Positions 25,713 through 35,621 are shown, counted from the stretch's first letter. The stretch is DNA of 64,000 nt from Rhizobium aethiopicum (GCF_014197535.1 NZ_JACIFV010000003.1:248001-312000), one strand, 5' to 3'. A program made the numbers and translations. Notes: generated by a model not told the origin, from the letters alone.

Positions 25713-26084
25713 TTATTCCGCGGCGTCAGCAGCAGCAGCTGCGGCGTCGGCGATCTTCTGGGCCTTTTCTGCGGCGCGTTCCTGAGCGCGCTTGCCGGGC
25801 TTTGCCTTGACCGGGTTGTTCTTGGCTTCGCGCTTGGCAACGCCGGCTTCGTCGAGGAAGCGCAGAACGCGATCAGTCGGCTGGGCACCGTTGTCGAGCC
25901 AATGCTTGATACGCTCGGCATTCAGCTGAACGCGCTTCTCGTCATCCTTGGCGAGCATCGGGTTCCAGGAACCGAGGTTTTCGAGGAAGCGGCCGTCACG
26001 CGGGCTGCGCGCATCGGCGAGCACGACGTGGTAATACGGACGCTTCTTGGAGCCACCGCGGGCGAGACGAATTTTCAGTGCCAT
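25713..26084 (-). CDS. rpsP: 30S ribosomal protein S16
   Basis: Ribosomal protein S16, 123 aa. The core [34 protein letters not shown] and [18 protein letters not shown] is typical. The last 35 residues are a Lys/Ala-rich extension ([15 protein letters not shown], then an alanine-rich end), parallel to the tail on L19. First gene of the classic rpsP-rimM-trmD-rplS cluster; 48 bp after the chorismate mutase gene. Confidence 0.97.
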   Translation of the reverse strand: MALKIRLARGGSKKRPYYHVVLADARSPRDGRFLENLGSWNPMLAKDDEKRVQLNAERIKHWLDNGAQPTDRVLRFLDEAGVAKREAKNNPVKAKPGKRAQERAAEKAQKIADAAAAAADAAE

Positions 26085-26132
26085 GTTCTTTACTCCTTAG
26101 GCTGTTCTTGACCGCTTCGTAGGGCGGTAGGG

Positions 26133-26453
26133 TTATCGGGCTGCGGCGCTCTGTTCAGCGTGGTCCGCAGCGATCTGCTCATGATGCCGGATGACTTCCT
26201 TGATGACGAAGTTCAGGAACTTCTCGGCGAAATCCGGGTCCAGATTGGCGGCTTTCGCCAGCTGGCGAAGGCGTTCGATCTGGTATTCCTCGCGTGCCGG
26301 ATCGGCCGGCGGCAAATTGTATTTGGCCTTCAGCACGCCGACTTCTTTGGTGCAGCGGAAGCGTTCGGCCAGCATGTGCACGAGAGCGGCATCGATATTG
26401 TCGATCGACTGACGATAGCTCGCGAGCTGGTCTTTGACGTTTGGATCAATCAT
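26133..26453 (-). CDS. Chorismate mutase (AroQ class)
   Basis: Small all-helical chorismate mutase of 106 aa, catalysing chorismate to prephenate for Phe and Tyr synthesis. The three-helix AroQ pattern is visible: LASYRQSIDNIDAALVHMLA (first catalytic Arg), ERFRCTKEVGVLKAKYNLPP (Arg and Lys), DPAREEYQIERLRQLA (Asp/Arg) and VIKEVIRHHEQI (final helix). ATG 26453 lies 16 bp after the ffh stop, so it is likely part of the ffh-rpsP transcript, an arrangement seen throughout Rhizobiales. Confidence 0.93.
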   Translation of the reverse strand: MIDPNVKDQLASYRQSIDNIDAALVHMLAERFRCTKEVGVLKAKYNLPPADPAREEYQIERLRQLAKAANLDPDFAEKFLNFVIKEVIRHHEQIAADHAEQSAAAR

Positions 26454-26469
26454 GGGGCAAGCGATCCTT

Positions 26470-28047
26470 TCACTTCTTCTTCGGCAAGCCGGGCAAGCCC
26501 GGGAAACCACCGCCAAGGCCCGGCAGCTTGGCGCCGCCGAGGCCCGGCAAACCACCCGGCAGACCGCCGAGACCGGGCATACCCCCGCCCGGTTTTCCAA
26601 GCCCCGCCGCTTCGGCCTGCTTCTGCAAGGCCTCGAGCTGTCGGGGATCGATATTCGAGAGATCGGGCATGCCGCCCATGCCGCCGCCGCCAAGCCCCAT
26701 CTTGCCCGCAAGGCCGCCCATCATCTGCTTCATCAGGCCGCCTTTGCCCTTGCCGCCCATCATCTTCATCATATCAGCCATCTGGCGGTGCATCTTCAGA
26801 AGCTTGTTGATGTCGGCGGCATCGGTGCCGGAGCCCGCGGCGATGCGCTTCTTGCGCGAATGCTTGAGCAACTCGGGATTGGCGCGTTCGGCCTTGGTCA
26901 TCGACTGGATGATGGCGATCTGGCGGCCGAAAAGCTTGTCGTTGAGACCGGCGGCGGCCATCTTGTCCTTCATGCCGGCCATGCCGGGCATCATACCCAT
27001 GATGCCGCCCATGCCGCCCATCTTCTGCATCTGGCGCAGCTGATCGGCGAGGTCGTCGAGGTCGAACTTGCCCTTGGCCATCTTGGCGGCCATGGCGGCC
27101 GCCTTCTCCGCGTCGATGTTTTCAGCCGCGCGCTCGACGAGCGAAACGATGTCGCCCATACCGAGGATGCGGTCGGCGATGCGGCGGGGATGGAACTCCT
27201 CGAGCTCGCTCATCTTTTCGCCGACGCCGATCAGCTTGATCGGCTTGCCGGTGACGGCGCGCATCGAAAGCGCTGCACCGCCACGGCCGTCGCCGTCCAT
27301 GCGGGTCAGCACGAGGCCGGTGATGCCGACGCGTTCGTCGAAGTTACGGGCGAGGTTGACGGCATCCTGACCGGTGAGACTGTCGGCGACCAGGAGGATC
27401 TCATGCGGGTTCGACTTCTTCTTGATATCGGCCATCTCGACCATCAAGGGCTCGTCGATATGGGTGCGGCCGGCGGTGTCGAGAATGACGACGTCATGGC
27501 CGCCGAGTCTCGCCGCCTGCACGGCGCGGGCGGCGATATCGGTCGGCGACTGACCTGCGATAACAGGCAGCGTGTCGATACTGGCCTGGGCGCCGAGCTG
27601 GCGAAGCTGCTCCTGGGCTGCCGGGCGGCGCGTGTCGAGCGACGCCATCAGCACCTTTTTCTTCTCGCGCGTCGCCAGACGATTGGCGATCTTGGCGGTC
27701 GTCGTCGTCTTGCCCGAGCCCTGCAGGCCGACCATCATGACAACGACGGGGGCGGCCGCATGCAGGTCGATGCCAACACCTTCGCCGCCCAGCATCTCGA
27801 TCAGTTCGTCATGGACGATCTTGACGACCATCTGGCCGGGCTTGATCGACTTCAGGATCTCGGCGCCGACAGCCTTCTCACGCACGCGGTCGGTGAAGGA
27901 GCGCACGACTTCGAGCGCGACGTCTGCCTCCAGCAGCGCACGGCGAACCTCGCGCAGCGCTGCAGAAACATCGGCTTCCGAAAGCGCGCCACGGCCTGTC
28001 AGTCCATTCAGAATGGATCCAAGACGGTCCTGGAGGTTTTCAAACAT
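26470..28047 (-). CDS. ffh: Signal recognition particle GTPase Ffh
   Basis: SRP54 homologue, 525 aa, which with SRP RNA binds signal sequences of nascent membrane proteins and docks to FtsY. The NG domain carries the P-loop GLQGSGKT at 107-114, DTRRPAAQEQL, DTAGR and TRMDGDGRGG. The methionine-rich M domain (about 300-440) includes MGGMGGIMGMMPGM and the RNA-binding region SMTKAERANPELLKHSRKKR. A long Gly/Pro/Leu-rich tail of about 60 residues follows. ATG 28047 (MFENLQDRLG) is the true start. FtsY is encoded 3 kb away, in the opposite direction. Confidence 0.97.
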   Translation of the reverse strand: MFENLQDRLGSILNGLTGRGALSEADVSAALREVRRALLEADVALEVVRSFTDRVREKAVGAEILKSIKPGQMVVKIVHDELIEMLGGEGVGIDLHAAAPVVVMMVGLQGSGKTTTTAKIANRLATREKKKVLMASLDTRRPAAQEQLRQLGAQASIDTLPVIAGQSPTDIAARAVQAARLGGHDVVILDTAGRTHIDEPLMVEMADIKKKSNPHEILLVADSLTGQDAVNLARNFDERVGITGLVLTRMDGDGRGGAALSMRAVTGKPIKLIGVGEKMSELEEFHPRRIADRILGMGDIVSLVERAAENIDAEKAAAMAAKMAKGKFDLDDLADQLRQMQKMGGMGGIMGMMPGMAGMKDKMAAAGLNDKLFGRQIAIIQSMTKAERANPELLKHSRKKRIAAGSGTDAADINKLLKMHRQMADMMKMMGGKGKGGLMKQMMGGLAGKMGLGGGGMGGMPDLSNIDPRQLEALQKQAEAAGLGKPGGGMPGLGGLPGGLPGLGGAKLPGLGGGFPGLPGLPKKK

Positions 28048-28492
28048 CGGCTCTTCCTTGATACGTTTCGGGCGGGTTGATCTGCCCGGAAACGTCGTGC
28101 TTTTCCTTGACGAAAACAAGACGCAAAGCCAAAAAGCACCCGAGGGCGCATCGCGCTGTCGGGTGTTGACCTCCGGGATCTCGAAGTCCCGGTCGGCGGC
28201 TCGGAGTCATCTGGCTCGTCGCGGATTGGGCGCGATAAACAGGAAAGCGGCGGGAAAGTCAAGGCGAATGCGGGCAGATGACCGCATGGTTGCGGACAGA
28301 TGACCGCGTGGCGGGCTTTTCGGATGCCGCATATTGTGGCTGCGAGCGGTTAAAATCGCAGCGGGCAGTCCAAATTCGCCATTTGGGCCAGTTGCAAAAT
28401 GTTCTGCTTGTGATTCTACTTTCTACTTAAGTGCGTCCTGTAAAATGATTCGTGAATATCCTTGATGCCGGATGATCCGGCGGAGATATCGA
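28048..28492. other. 445-bp intergenic region between divergent ffh and a small gene
   Basis: Contains the ffh promoter (minus strand). I see a hairpin CCGGGA-N8-TCCCGG around 28173-28192 and two imperfect direct copies of about 22 bp (28270-28291 and 28292-28312, GCGGRCAGATGACCGC core). I looked here for the SRP RNA gene and found no GGAA-tetraloop hallmark. The 3' part is AT-richer and probably holds the promoter of the gene at 28493. Confidence 0.45.
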
Positions 28493-28696
28493 ATGATCAA
28501 TGCTGATATTGAAAGTTGGGCGCTGGCACGGGCCCATCATATTGTTCTCAACGAAGGCCTTAGTCTTGCAAAAGCGGCACAGGATCTGGATCGCAAACGA
28601 TCCCGCTCGCTGGTCTACGAGCTGAGGAAGGTCATCACCGCCGCTATCGTCGAGGCGCATGCGGCGTCCTTCGAGGCCGGCGGCGGGCAGCGGTAG
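28493..28696 (+). CDS. Small hypothetical protein
   Basis: A 67 aa reading frame with a good ribosome site (GGAG 7 nt before ATG 28493). It is helical, slightly basic in the middle ([17 protein letters not shown]) and starts [20 protein letters not shown]. The pattern [17 protein letters not shown] is compatible with a small helix-turn-helix DNA-binding fold, but I do not recognise the family. It lies 110 bp before dapF in the same direction. The coding call rests on the ribosome site, codon use and position. Confidence 0.55.
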   Translation: MINADIESWALARAHHIVLNEGLSLAKAAQDLDRKRSRSLVYELRKVITAAIVEAHAASFEAGGGQR

Positions 28697-28806
28697 AAGA
28701 CGGAGGGTCCGGCCTCAGTCGGCTGCAAGGCCTGCATGGCACTCACCCACTGGTAATTCCCTCGCGTTTCCGCCATATACAGCGGAAAGACGGACGGAAT
28801 GATATC

Positions 28807-29712
28807 ATGAGCGCAACGGTCGAATTCGCGAGGATGAACGGGCTTGGCAACAAGATCCTGGTCGTCGACATGCGCGGACGGCCGGACAGGGTGACGCCCG
28901 CGGCGGCGGTCGCGCTCAATGCCGATCCGCAGACCGAGTTCGACCAGATCATGGCGATCCATGATCCGAAGGCCGAAGCCACCGACGCCTTCATCGATAT
29001 TCTGAATTCCGACGGCTCGAAGGCGCAGGCTTGCGGCAACGGCACGCGCTGCGTCGTGCAGGCGCTTGCCGCCGAGACCGGTCGGAAGGCCTTCACCTTC
29101 CAGACCGTCGCCGGGATCCTCAACGCCGTCGAGCATGAAGACGGGACGATCTCCGTTGATATGGGAAAGCCGGTCTTCGATTGGGACAGGATTCCGCTGG
29201 CGGAGGAATTTCACGACACCAGCCGTATCGAGCTGCAGATCGGCCCGATCGACAATCCGGTGTTGCATTCGCCTTCCGCCATGTCGATGGGCAATCCGCA
29301 TGCGATCTTCTGGGTGGACAAGGACGTGATGTCCTATGATCTTGCCCGCTTCGGGCCGCTGCTCGAAAACCATCCGATGTTTCCCGAGCGTGCCAATATC
29401 ACCCTGGCGCAGGTGACGTCGCCGACATCCTTGACGACGCGCACCTGGGAGCGCGGCGCCGGGTTGACGCTCGCCTGTGGCTCGGCCGCCTGTTCCGCCG
29501 CCGTCAGCGCGGCGCGCACCGGCCGCACCGGTCGCAGGGTGACGATCAATGTGGCAAGCGCCAAGCCGCCGGCGACACTCTCCATCGAATGGCGCGAGCG
29601 TGACGATCACGTCATCATGACGGGACCGGCGGAATGGGAATGGTCGGGCCGGGTCGATCCTTCGACCGGCCTCTGGTCGCGCGATGGTACCCGAGAGGTC
29701 GAGGCGCAGTGA
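28807..29712 (+). CDS. dapF: Diaminopimelate epimerase
   Basis: Cofactor-free epimerase of 301 aa that turns LL- into meso-diaminopimelate for lysine and peptidoglycan. The two catalytic cysteines are in ACGNGTRC (Cys-76) and [25 protein letters not shown] is the N-terminal signature and [13 protein letters not shown] the second half's. GTG of mtaB starts inside the dapF stop (GTGA, 4-base overlap), so translation is coupled. This dapF-mtaB-ftsY order is typical of Rhizobiaceae. Confidence 0.97.
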   Translation: MSATVEFARMNGLGNKILVVDMRGRPDRVTPAAAVALNADPQTEFDQIMAIHDPKAEATDAFIDILNSDGSKAQACGNGTRCVVQALAAETGRKAFTFQTVAGILNAVEHEDGTISVDMGKPVFDWDRIPLAEEFHDTSRIELQIGPIDNPVLHSPSAMSMGNPHAIFWVDKDVMSYDLARFGPLLENHPMFPERANITLAQVTSPTSLTTRTWERGAGLTLACGSAACSAAVSAARTGRTGRRVTINVASAKPPATLSIEWRERDDHVIMTGPAEWEWSGRVDPSTGLWSRDGTREVEAQ

Positions 29713-30980
29713 GCGGCATCGAGGTCATTACCTTCGGCTGCCGCCTCAACACATATGAATCCGAAGTGATGAAGGCGCAGGCCGAGAAGGCCGGGCTCAA
29801 CAACGCCATCCTGGTGAACACCTGCGCCGTGACCGGCGAGGCCGTGCGCCAGGCCCGCCAGGCGATCCGTCGGGCGCGGCGCGACAATCCGCATGCCCGC
29901 ATCATCGTCACCGGCTGTGCCGCGCAGACGGAAAAACAGACCTTCGCCGCCATGTCGGAGGTCGATGCGGTGCTCGGCAACGAAGAGAAGCTTTCTAGCG
30001 CCTCTTATCGCAGCCTGCCGGATTTCGGCGTTTCGGCCGAGGAGAAGCTCCGCGTCAACGACATCATGAGCGTGAAGGCGACGGCGCCGCAGATGGTCAG
30101 GCATATCGACGGCCATGTGCGCGCCTTCATCCAGGTTCAGAACGGCTGCGATCACCGCTGCACCTTCTGCATCATCCCCTATGGCCGCGGCAATTCCCGC
30201 TCGGTGCCGATGGGCGCGGTCGTCGACCAGGCCCGCAGGCTCGCCGACAGCGGTTATCGGGAGATCGTGCTGACCGGTGTCGACGCCACCAGCTATGGCG
30301 ACGATTTGCCGGGCGCACCGACGCTCGGGCTTTTGGCAAAGACGCTCTTGAAGCAGCTTCCGGATATCCGCCGGCTCAGGCTTTCCTCGATCGACAGCAT
30401 CGAGGCCGACGCCCATCTGATGGACCTCATCGCCGACGAGCCGCGCTTCATGCCGCATCTGCATCTGTCGCTGCAGCATGGCGACGACATGATCCTGAAG
30501 CGGATGAAACGGCGGCATTCGCGCGCCGATGCGCTGCGTTTCATCGAGGACGCGCGCCGTCTTCGCCCCGAAATGAGCTTCGGCGCCGATATGATCGCCG
30601 GTTTCCCGACGGAAACGGAAGAGATGTTCGCCAATGCCTTGCGGCTGGCCGAAGAGGCCGGCATCGCGCATCTGCATGTTTTCCCCTACAGCCCGCGTCA
30701 CGGCACGCCCGCCGCCCGCATGCCGCAGCTCGACCGGTCGCTGGTCAAGGATCGCGCCGCACGGCTGCGCGCCACTGGACATAGGCTGCATCAATCCCAT
30801 CTCGATGGCATGGTCGGAACCCGGCAGTGGCTGCTTGTCGAAAACAACGGCCTTGCGCATACGGAAAACTTCACGCTGGTGGCAGCCGCCGGGCTTCGTC
30901 CCGGCGAACTTGTGCCGGCCACGATCACCGGCCACAATGGCAAGCATCTCGACATGCAATTGACGGCCGCAGCGGCCTGA
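29709..30980 (+). CDS. mtaB: tRNA t6A37 methylthiotransferase MtaB
   Basis: Radical-SAM methylthiotransferase of 423 aa that converts t6A37 to ms2t6A in ANN-decoding tRNAs. The N-terminal domain has the three cluster cysteines Cys-11, Cys-39 and Cys-70 ([21 protein letters not shown]); the radical-SAM motif CDHRCTFC spans Cys-147 to Cys-154; the C-terminal TRAM-like part follows ([11 protein letters not shown]). The start is GTG 29709, overlapping the dapF stop. ftsY begins 16 bp downstream. Confidence 0.94.
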   Translation: MSGIEVITFGCRLNTYESEVMKAQAEKAGLNNAILVNTCAVTGEAVRQARQAIRRARRDNPHARIIVTGCAAQTEKQTFAAMSEVDAVLGNEEKLSSASYRSLPDFGVSAEEKLRVNDIMSVKATAPQMVRHIDGHVRAFIQVQNGCDHRCTFCIIPYGRGNSRSVPMGAVVDQARRLADSGYREIVLTGVDATSYGDDLPGAPTLGLLAKTLLKQLPDIRRLRLSSIDSIEADAHLMDLIADEPRFMPHLHLSLQHGDDMILKRMKRRHSRADALRFIEDARRLRPEMSFGADMIAGFPTETEEMFANALRLAEEAGIAHLHVFPYSPRHGTPAARMPQLDRSLVKDRAARLRATGHRLHQSHLDGMVGTRQWLLVENNGLAHTENFTLVAAAGLRPGELVPATITGHNGKHLDMQLTAAAA

Positions 30981-30996
30981 CTTTCACGGAATCCCC

Positions 30997-32553
30997 ATGG
31001 CGCTCAGTTTCATCAAAAAGGTCTTCACTTTCGGCAAGCCGGCTGAAGAACCCGTGCCCGAGGCTGTGGAACGGGAGCTCGAGCCGCGTTCGCGCGGCGA
31101 AGACCTGCCGATCGCGGAAGATCCGGTTCTTGCCGAGGAGATGGAGACGGCCGGCGGACCGGCTGCGGATGTCGTGCAGGATGCCGAGGAAGAGCGTGAC
31201 GACGCCGAGCCCGCGATCCTGCCGGCTCCGGACCAGCTGAGCGATATGGGCGTCGTACCATTGTCGCTGCTGGAGGCCGAGGCGGAAGCGGAGGAAGATA
31301 CCCCCCCTACCCTGCCGGGCGTCCCCCCCACAGGTGGGGGGACTAGGAGTGCGGAAACCGATCGCCAGACAATCGATGGCGAAGATCGCCCTGCTGCCGC
31401 CTTGCCGGATTCGGTAGATGCGACGCAAGACATCGCCGCGAGTTTCCCCCCACCTGTGGGGGGGATGCCCGGCAGGGTAGGGGGGGAGGCCGCGGACCTC
31501 GACATTTCGGTCGAAACGCCCCTGCCGTCACCGGCGTCAATGGAATCGGCGCCGGCTGTTGAGCCGATTCTCCCCAAAGGCTTCGCCACCGGCCCGAAAG
31601 TCGCCGAACCCGAACCCATTGCCCCGCAGCCGAAACTCAGCTGGTTCCAGCGCCTGCGCAACGGTCTCGCGCGTACCTCCTCGCAGCTGACCGGCCAGAT
31701 CGCCGCGCTCTTCACCAAGCGCAAGCTCGACGACGAGACGCTGCAGGATCTCGAAGATCTGCTGATCCAAGCCGATCTCGGCGTCGAGACGGCGCTGCGC
31801 GTCACCGATACGCTCGCTTCCGAGCGCTACGGCAAGGATGTGACCGGCGAGGATGTCAGCCGGATTATGGCGTCTGAAATCGCCAAGGTGCTGAAGCCGG
31901 TCGCCAAGCCGCTGCAGCTCGACCTCTCGCACAAGCCGCACGTCATTCTCGTCGTCGGCGTCAACGGCACCGGCAAGACGACGACGATCGGCAAGCTGGC
32001 GGCGAAGCTCTCCGGCGCCGGTCTGAAGGTGATGCTGGCCGCCGGCGACACGTTCCGCGCAGCGGCGATCGAGCAGCTGAAGATCTGGGCTGAGCGGACC
32101 AATTCCGAATTCATCGGCACCAAGCTCGGCGCCGATGCCGCCGGTCTTGCCTATGACGCCTTCGAACAGGCCAAGGCAAAAAAATGCGATGTGCTGATCG
32201 TCGATACCGCCGGCCGGCTGCAGAACAAGGCCGAGCTGATGGCCGAACTCGAGAAGATCGTGCGTGTGCTCGGCAAGCTCGATCCCGATGCGCCGCACAC
32301 CGTGCTGCAGACGCTCGACGCCACAACGGGACAGAATGCGCTGAGCCAGGTCGAGATCTTCCGCAACGTCGCCGGTGTCAACGGGCTGATCATGACCAAG
32401 CTCGACGGCACGGCGCGGGGCGGCATTCTCGTCGCGATCTCCGCCAAGCACAAGCTGCCGGTCTATTTCATCGGCATCGGCGAGAGTGTGGACGATCTGG
32501 AGCCCTTTGAGGCTGAGGATTTCGCCCACGCCATTGCCGGGCTTGGGCAATGA
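30997..32553 (+). CDS. ftsY: SRP receptor GTPase FtsY, with an in-frame repeat insertion
   Basis: Membrane-associated SRP receptor, 518 aa. The acidic N-terminal A domain (about 1-215) is followed by the NG domain with P-loop GVNGTGKT at 321-328, DTFRAAAIEQL, DTAGRLQNKAELM and TKLDGTARGG. Residues about 102-163 are encoded by a 186-bp paired-hairpin repeat (31301-31486) that keeps the frame and yields Pro/Gly-rich segments TPPTLPGVPPTGGG and FPPPVGGMPGRVGG at its two ends. Since the A domain is poorly conserved and tolerant, the protein should still work. Downstream genes yciB and DUF2585 follow. Confidence 0.96.
   Translation: MALSFIKKVFTFGKPAEEPVPEAVERELEPRSRGEDLPIAEDPVLAEEMETAGGPAADVVQDAEEERDDAEPAILPAPDQLSDMGVVPLSLLEAEAEAEEDTPPTLPGVPPTGGGTRSAETDRQTIDGEDRPAAALPDSVDATQDIAASFPPPVGGMPGRVGGEAADLDISVETPLPSPASMESAPAVEPILPKGFATGPKVAEPEPIAPQPKLSWFQRLRNGLARTSSQLTGQIAALFTKRKLDDETLQDLEDLLIQADLGVETALRVTDTLASERYGKDVTGEDVSRIMASEIAKVLKPVAKPLQLDLSHKPHVILVVGVNGTGKTTTIGKLAAKLSGAGLKVMLAAGDTFRAAAIEQLKIWAERTNSEFIGTKLGADAAGLAYDAFEQAKAKKCDVLIVDTAGRLQNKAELMAELEKIVRVLGKLDPDAPHTVLQTLDATTGQNALSQVEIFRNVAGVNGLIMTKLDGTARGGILVAISAKHKLPVYFIGIGESVDDLEPFEAEDFAHAIAGLGQ
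31301..31486. repeat. GC-rich paired-hairpin element inside ftsY
   Basis: Two arms of 41 nt (31301-31341 and 31446-31486) are near-perfect reverse complements, differing by one base change and one extra G. Each arm also contains its own hairpin (CCCCCC-ACAGGT-type loop-GGGGGG). They flank a 104-bp core. Total 186 bp, exactly 62 codons without a stop. The architecture (arm with inner hairpin, core of about 100 bp, mirrored arm) is the same as in the elements at 33873-34025 and 36314-36486. Confidence 0.85.
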
Positions 32554-32631
32554 TGCCACAGATATGCCGCCGAAAGCCTGCAAGGGACGGCCGGGAAACA
32601 GGTTTTCAGCAATAGCAGGTTCGAAGAACGC

Positions 32632-33276
32632 ATGACCACCGAAAGCGATATCACCCCGTCCGCGGCCGACCGCCATCATCCGATGCTGAAACTGGCGTTG
32701 GAACTCGGGCCGCTGATGATCTTCTTCTTTGCCAATCTGCGTGGCCAATGGCTGGTGGAAAGATTTCCCGCCCTTTCCGAACTGGGCGGGCCGCTGTTCG
32801 TCGCAACCGGGCTTTTCATGGCGGCGACGGTGATTTCGCTCGTGGTTTCGAAGATCGTGCTCGGCCATCTGCCGATCATGCCCTTCGTGTCGGGCATCGT
32901 CGTCGTCATCTTCGGCTCTCTGTCGATCTGGCTGCAGAACGAGACCTTCATCAAGATGAAGCCGACCATCGTCAACACGCTCTTCGGGGTGGCGCTGCTC
33001 GGCGGGCTCGCTTTCGGAAGGTCGCTGCTCGGCTATGTCTTCAATGCCGCCTTCCAGCTTGATGCCCAGGGTTGGCGCAAGCTTACCATCCGCTGGGGCG
33101 TCTTCTTCCTCTTCCTCGCCGTCCTGAACGAAGTCGTCTGGCGCAATTTTTCCGACGATACCTGGGTCGCGTTTAAGGTCTGGGGCACGATGCCGATCAC
33201 CATCATCTTCACGCTGGCGCAGATGCCGCTGGTGCTCAAACACAGCATCAACCTGGAAACGGATGGCGAGAAGTGA
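32632..33276 (+). CDS. Septation protein A (YciB/IspZ family)
   Basis: Inner-membrane protein of 214 aa in the YciB/IspZ family, linked to cell-envelope synthesis and septation. About six hydrophobic segments; the family's [13 protein letters not shown] near the start, [21 protein letters not shown] motif ([18 protein letters not shown]) in the middle and [15 protein letters not shown] near the end are clear. It follows ftsY by 78 bp; its stop overlaps the GTG of the next gene. The precise biochemical role is not known. Confidence 0.92.
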   Translation: MTTESDITPSAADRHHPMLKLALELGPLMIFFFANLRGQWLVERFPALSELGGPLFVATGLFMAATVISLVVSKIVLGHLPIMPFVSGIVVVIFGSLSIWLQNETFIKMKPTIVNTLFGVALLGGLAFGRSLLGYVFNAAFQLDAQGWRKLTIRWGVFFLFLAVLNEVVWRNFSDDTWVAFKVWGTMPITIIFTLAQMPLVLKHSINLETDGEK

Positions 33277-33860
33277 GCGCTGCAGACGCTGAATATCGGG
33301 TCAGGCACCAGAGCTTCTGGTTCGTCGCGTGCCTTGCCGTCCTGGTCGCCCAGGTCGTCGCCGAGCATCTGATGGGGCGCGTGCCAATCTGCTCCTGCGG
33401 CTATGTCAAGCTATGGGAGGGCGGGGTCAATACCAGCGGCAATTCGCAGCATCTGTCGGATTGGTACACGCCATCGCACATCATCCACGGGTTCCTGTTC
33501 TACGGACTGAGCTATCTGCTCCTGCGCCGCAAGCCGCTGATGGCGCGTCTGCTCCTGGCGCTCGTCATCGAGTCCGGCTGGGAATTGCTGGAAAACTCCC
33601 CTCTCATAATCGACCGCTACCGCACCGCGACGATCGCGCTCGATTATTACGGCGACAGCATCCTGAATTCGGCGATGGACACCGTGTTCATGTGCCTCGG
33701 CTTCTTCTTCGCCTGGCGCGCACCGGTGGCGCTGACGGTGGCGATCGCCATCTTCTTCGAGATTTTCACCGGCTATGTGATCCGCGACAACCTGACGCTC
33801 AATGTGGTGATGTTGATCTGGCCGGTCGAGGCGATCAAGGTGTGGCAGGGCGGGGTTTAG
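33273..33860 (+). CDS. DUF2585 (UPF0314) membrane protein
   Basis: A 195 aa integral membrane protein with about five helices and the conserved loop [20 protein letters not shown] followed by [15 protein letters not shown], plus [17 protein letters not shown] and [12 protein letters not shown]. These His, Glu and Asp residues look like an active or metal site facing one side of the membrane, but the function is unknown. It starts with GTG 33273, which overlaps the yciB stop (GTGA), so it is coupled to yciB. Confidence 0.9.
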   Translation: MSAADAEYRVRHQSFWFVACLAVLVAQVVAEHLMGRVPICSCGYVKLWEGGVNTSGNSQHLSDWYTPSHIIHGFLFYGLSYLLLRRKPLMARLLLALVIESGWELLENSPLIIDRYRTATIALDYYGDSILNSAMDTVFMCLGFFFAWRAPVALTVAIAIFFEIFTGYVIRDNLTLNVVMLIWPVEAIKVWQGGV

Positions 33861-33872
33861 GGTCAAAGAAGG

Positions 33873-34025
33873 CCCCTCCCCAACCCCTCCCCACAAGGGG
33901 GAGGGGCTTGGATGCCGCGCCCGCGTGTTCCACTTCACCGGTTCATCCGCAGGCAGGCCGCCGTTTGGCGCTATGCAGTGCGCCGGATTAGTCCCTCCCC
34001 CTTGTGGGGAGGGGTTGGGGAGGGG
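33873..34025. repeat. GC-rich paired-hairpin element between DUF2585 and ccmG
   Basis: Left arm 33873-33906 and right arm 33993-34025 are reverse complements (CCCCTCCCC-AACCCCTCCCC with an inner CCCCTCCCC-ACAAG-GGGGAGGGG-type hairpin) around an 86-bp core. It fills the space between two convergent genes and could act as a terminator for both, although no T-run is present on the outside. It is a second copy of the family found between ccmB and ccmA. Confidence 0.88.
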
Positions 34026-34036
34026 TCTTTCTTGGG

Positions 34037-34645
34037 TTACGAGGCCGGCTTGCCCAGCGCCTTTTCCATCGCCGGATACAGGCCTTCCTTCAGGCTGATG
34101 TCGTCGAAGGGGCCGACGCGCTTGTAGAGGATGGTGCCGTCGGGGCCGACCAAATAACTTTCCGGAATGCCGTAAACGCCCCAATCGATCGCCGCCTTGC
34201 CGTTTGGATCGATGCCGATCGCCTGATAGGGGTTGCCGAGTTCGCCGAGGAAGCGCAGCGCGTTGTCGTTCTTGTCCTTGTAATTGATGGCGACGATGTT
34301 CAGCCGGCCGTCCTTCGCAAGTTCCTTCAGAATAGGGTGTTCGTCGCGGCAGGGGATGCACCAGGAGGCGAAGACGTTGACGAGCGTCAGCTTGCCTTTG
34401 ACTGCCGCATCGGTCAGCGCCGGCAGGTTGGCGCCGTCGAGCGGAGGAAGGTTCAGCGCCGGCGCCTTGGTGCCGATCAGGGCGGACGGGATTTCGGCGA
34501 TGTTCTTGCCGTGAAAATCCTGGTCGTAGAGCATCTTCGCGGCCGTCGCGGCAATACCGCCGAACACGATCAGCGGCAGAAGCGCCAGTGCATAGCGGCC
34601 AAATCCGCGTGGCTTGGCAGTTTTGGTATCGGGCGTCTCGGTCAT
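34037..34645 (-). CDS. ccmG: Thiol:disulfide oxidoreductase CcmG/DsbE (cytochrome c maturation)
   Basis: Membrane-anchored periplasmic thioredoxin of 202 aa that reduces apocytochrome c before heme attachment. One N-terminal membrane helix ([20 protein letters not shown]), then the thioredoxin domain with WCIPC at 95-99, the acidic [11 protein letters not shown] loop and the family's [10 protein letters not shown] start. ATG 34645 overlaps the ccmD stop (ATGA). Last gene of ccmABCDG. Confidence 0.94.
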   Translation of the reverse strand: MTETPDTKTAKPRGFGRYALALLPLIVFGGIAATAAKMLYDQDFHGKNIAEIPSALIGTKAPALNLPPLDGANLPALTDAAVKGKLTLVNVFASWCIPCRDEHPILKELAKDGRLNIVAINYKDKNDNALRFLGELGNPYQAIGIDPNGKAAIDWGVYGIPESYLVGPDGTILYKRVGPFDDISLKEGLYPAMEKALGKPAS

Positions 34646-34809
34646 TCGCCATCCTTTGGCCGCGCCGAGCGGCGACGGATACCGGCGGCTTCGAGGCTCG
34701 CAAGCTCGCGGCGGCGCGCCCGGCCGTCGGCCCAGGTCCACAGGACGACGGCGATCGTCACCAATGCGGCGATGCCATAGGATGCATAGACATAGAAGGC
34801 GTGCGTCAC
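34642..34809 (-). CDS. ccmD: Heme exporter subunit CcmD
   Basis: A 55 aa single-helix protein, easily missed because of its size. It starts with GTG 34809 ([17 protein letters not shown]), has one membrane helix ([18 protein letters not shown]) and then a highly basic cytoplasmic tail ([19 protein letters not shown]), the typical CcmD layout. It lies between ccmC (3 bp gap) and ccmG (4-base overlap). CcmD is needed to release heme-loaded CcmE from CcmABC. Confidence 0.9.
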   Translation of the reverse strand: MTHAFYVYASYGIAALVTIAVVLWTWADGRARRRELASLEAAGIRRRSARPKDGE

Positions 34810-34812
34810 GGC

Positions 34813-35574
34813 CTATTCCTCCCGGCTCGCCATGCGGGCGGCGAGACGGCGCTGGGCGGCGATGCGGCGGCGCCAGATCTCGTTTCTGATCGCCGTGATG
34901 TGCAGCGTGAAGAACAGCAGCGTGAAGGCGATCGCCATGACGAAGAGCGGGCGCAGGAATTCCGGATCGATCGCCGGGCCGTCGAGGCGCATCACGCTTG
35001 CCGGCTGATGCAGCGTGTTCCACCAGTCGACGGAAAACTTGATGATCGGGATGTTGACGAAGCCGACCAGGATGAGCACGGCGGAGACGCGCGCCGCCCT
35101 CGAGGGATCGTCGATGGCGCGGTTCAGCGCAATGAGGCCGAGATACATCAGGAAGAGAATGAAGACGGAGGTGAGCCTGGCATCCCAGACCCACCAGGTG
35201 CCCCACATCGGCTTGCCCCAGAGCGAGCCGGTGACGAGCGCCAGCAGCGTAAAGGCGGCGCCGAGCGGGGCTGCGGCCTTGGCGGAGACGTCGGCGAGCG
35301 GATGGCGCCACACCAGCGTGCCGATCGCCGAAAAGCTCATGATCGTGTAGCACATCATCGAAAGCCACGCCGCGGGCACGTGGATATACATGATGCGCAC
35401 GGTCTCGCCCTGCTGGTAATCGCCTTCGGTCGCGAAGCTCAGATAAAGACCGACCGCAAAACAGAGGGTAGTGATGCCGGCCAACCACGGAATGATGCGC
35501 GCGGCCAGCGCCAGAAACCGCGTCGGGTTGGCGAGATCGCTGATTTTGCTGATGGCAAGGCTGGTTTGGCTCAT
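34813..35574 (-). CDS. ccmC: Heme exporter protein CcmC
   Basis: Membrane protein of 253 aa with six helices that hands heme to CcmE. The heme-handling tryptophan-rich motif WGTWWVWDARLTS is present, as are two periplasmic His residues (YIHVPAAW and DWWNTLHQPASV). ATG 35574 starts the conserved part. It lies between ccmB (47 bp) and ccmD. Confidence 0.95.
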   Translation of the reverse strand: MSQTSLAISKISDLANPTRFLALAARIIPWLAGITTLCFAVGLYLSFATEGDYQQGETVRIMYIHVPAAWLSMMCYTIMSFSAIGTLVWRHPLADVSAKAAAPLGAAFTLLALVTGSLWGKPMWGTWWVWDARLTSVFILFLMYLGLIALNRAIDDPSRAARVSAVLILVGFVNIPIIKFSVDWWNTLHQPASVMRLDGPAIDPEFLRPLFVMAIAFTLLFFTLHITAIRNEIWRRRIAAQRRLAARMASREE

Positions 35575-35621
35575 GAGCGCTTCCTTACCTTGATCCGGCT
35601 TTTCCCGCAATCGAAAGGCAT

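Noticed and set aside
26441..27043. Proline-rich open frame on the plus strand opposite ffh
   Set aside because: The Pro/Gly pattern is the reverse complement of the Gly/Met-rich Ffh M domain and tail.
28048..28492. Possible SRP RNA gene beside ffh
   Set aside because: No GGAA-tetraloop hairpin or conserved SRP domain IV sequence was found.
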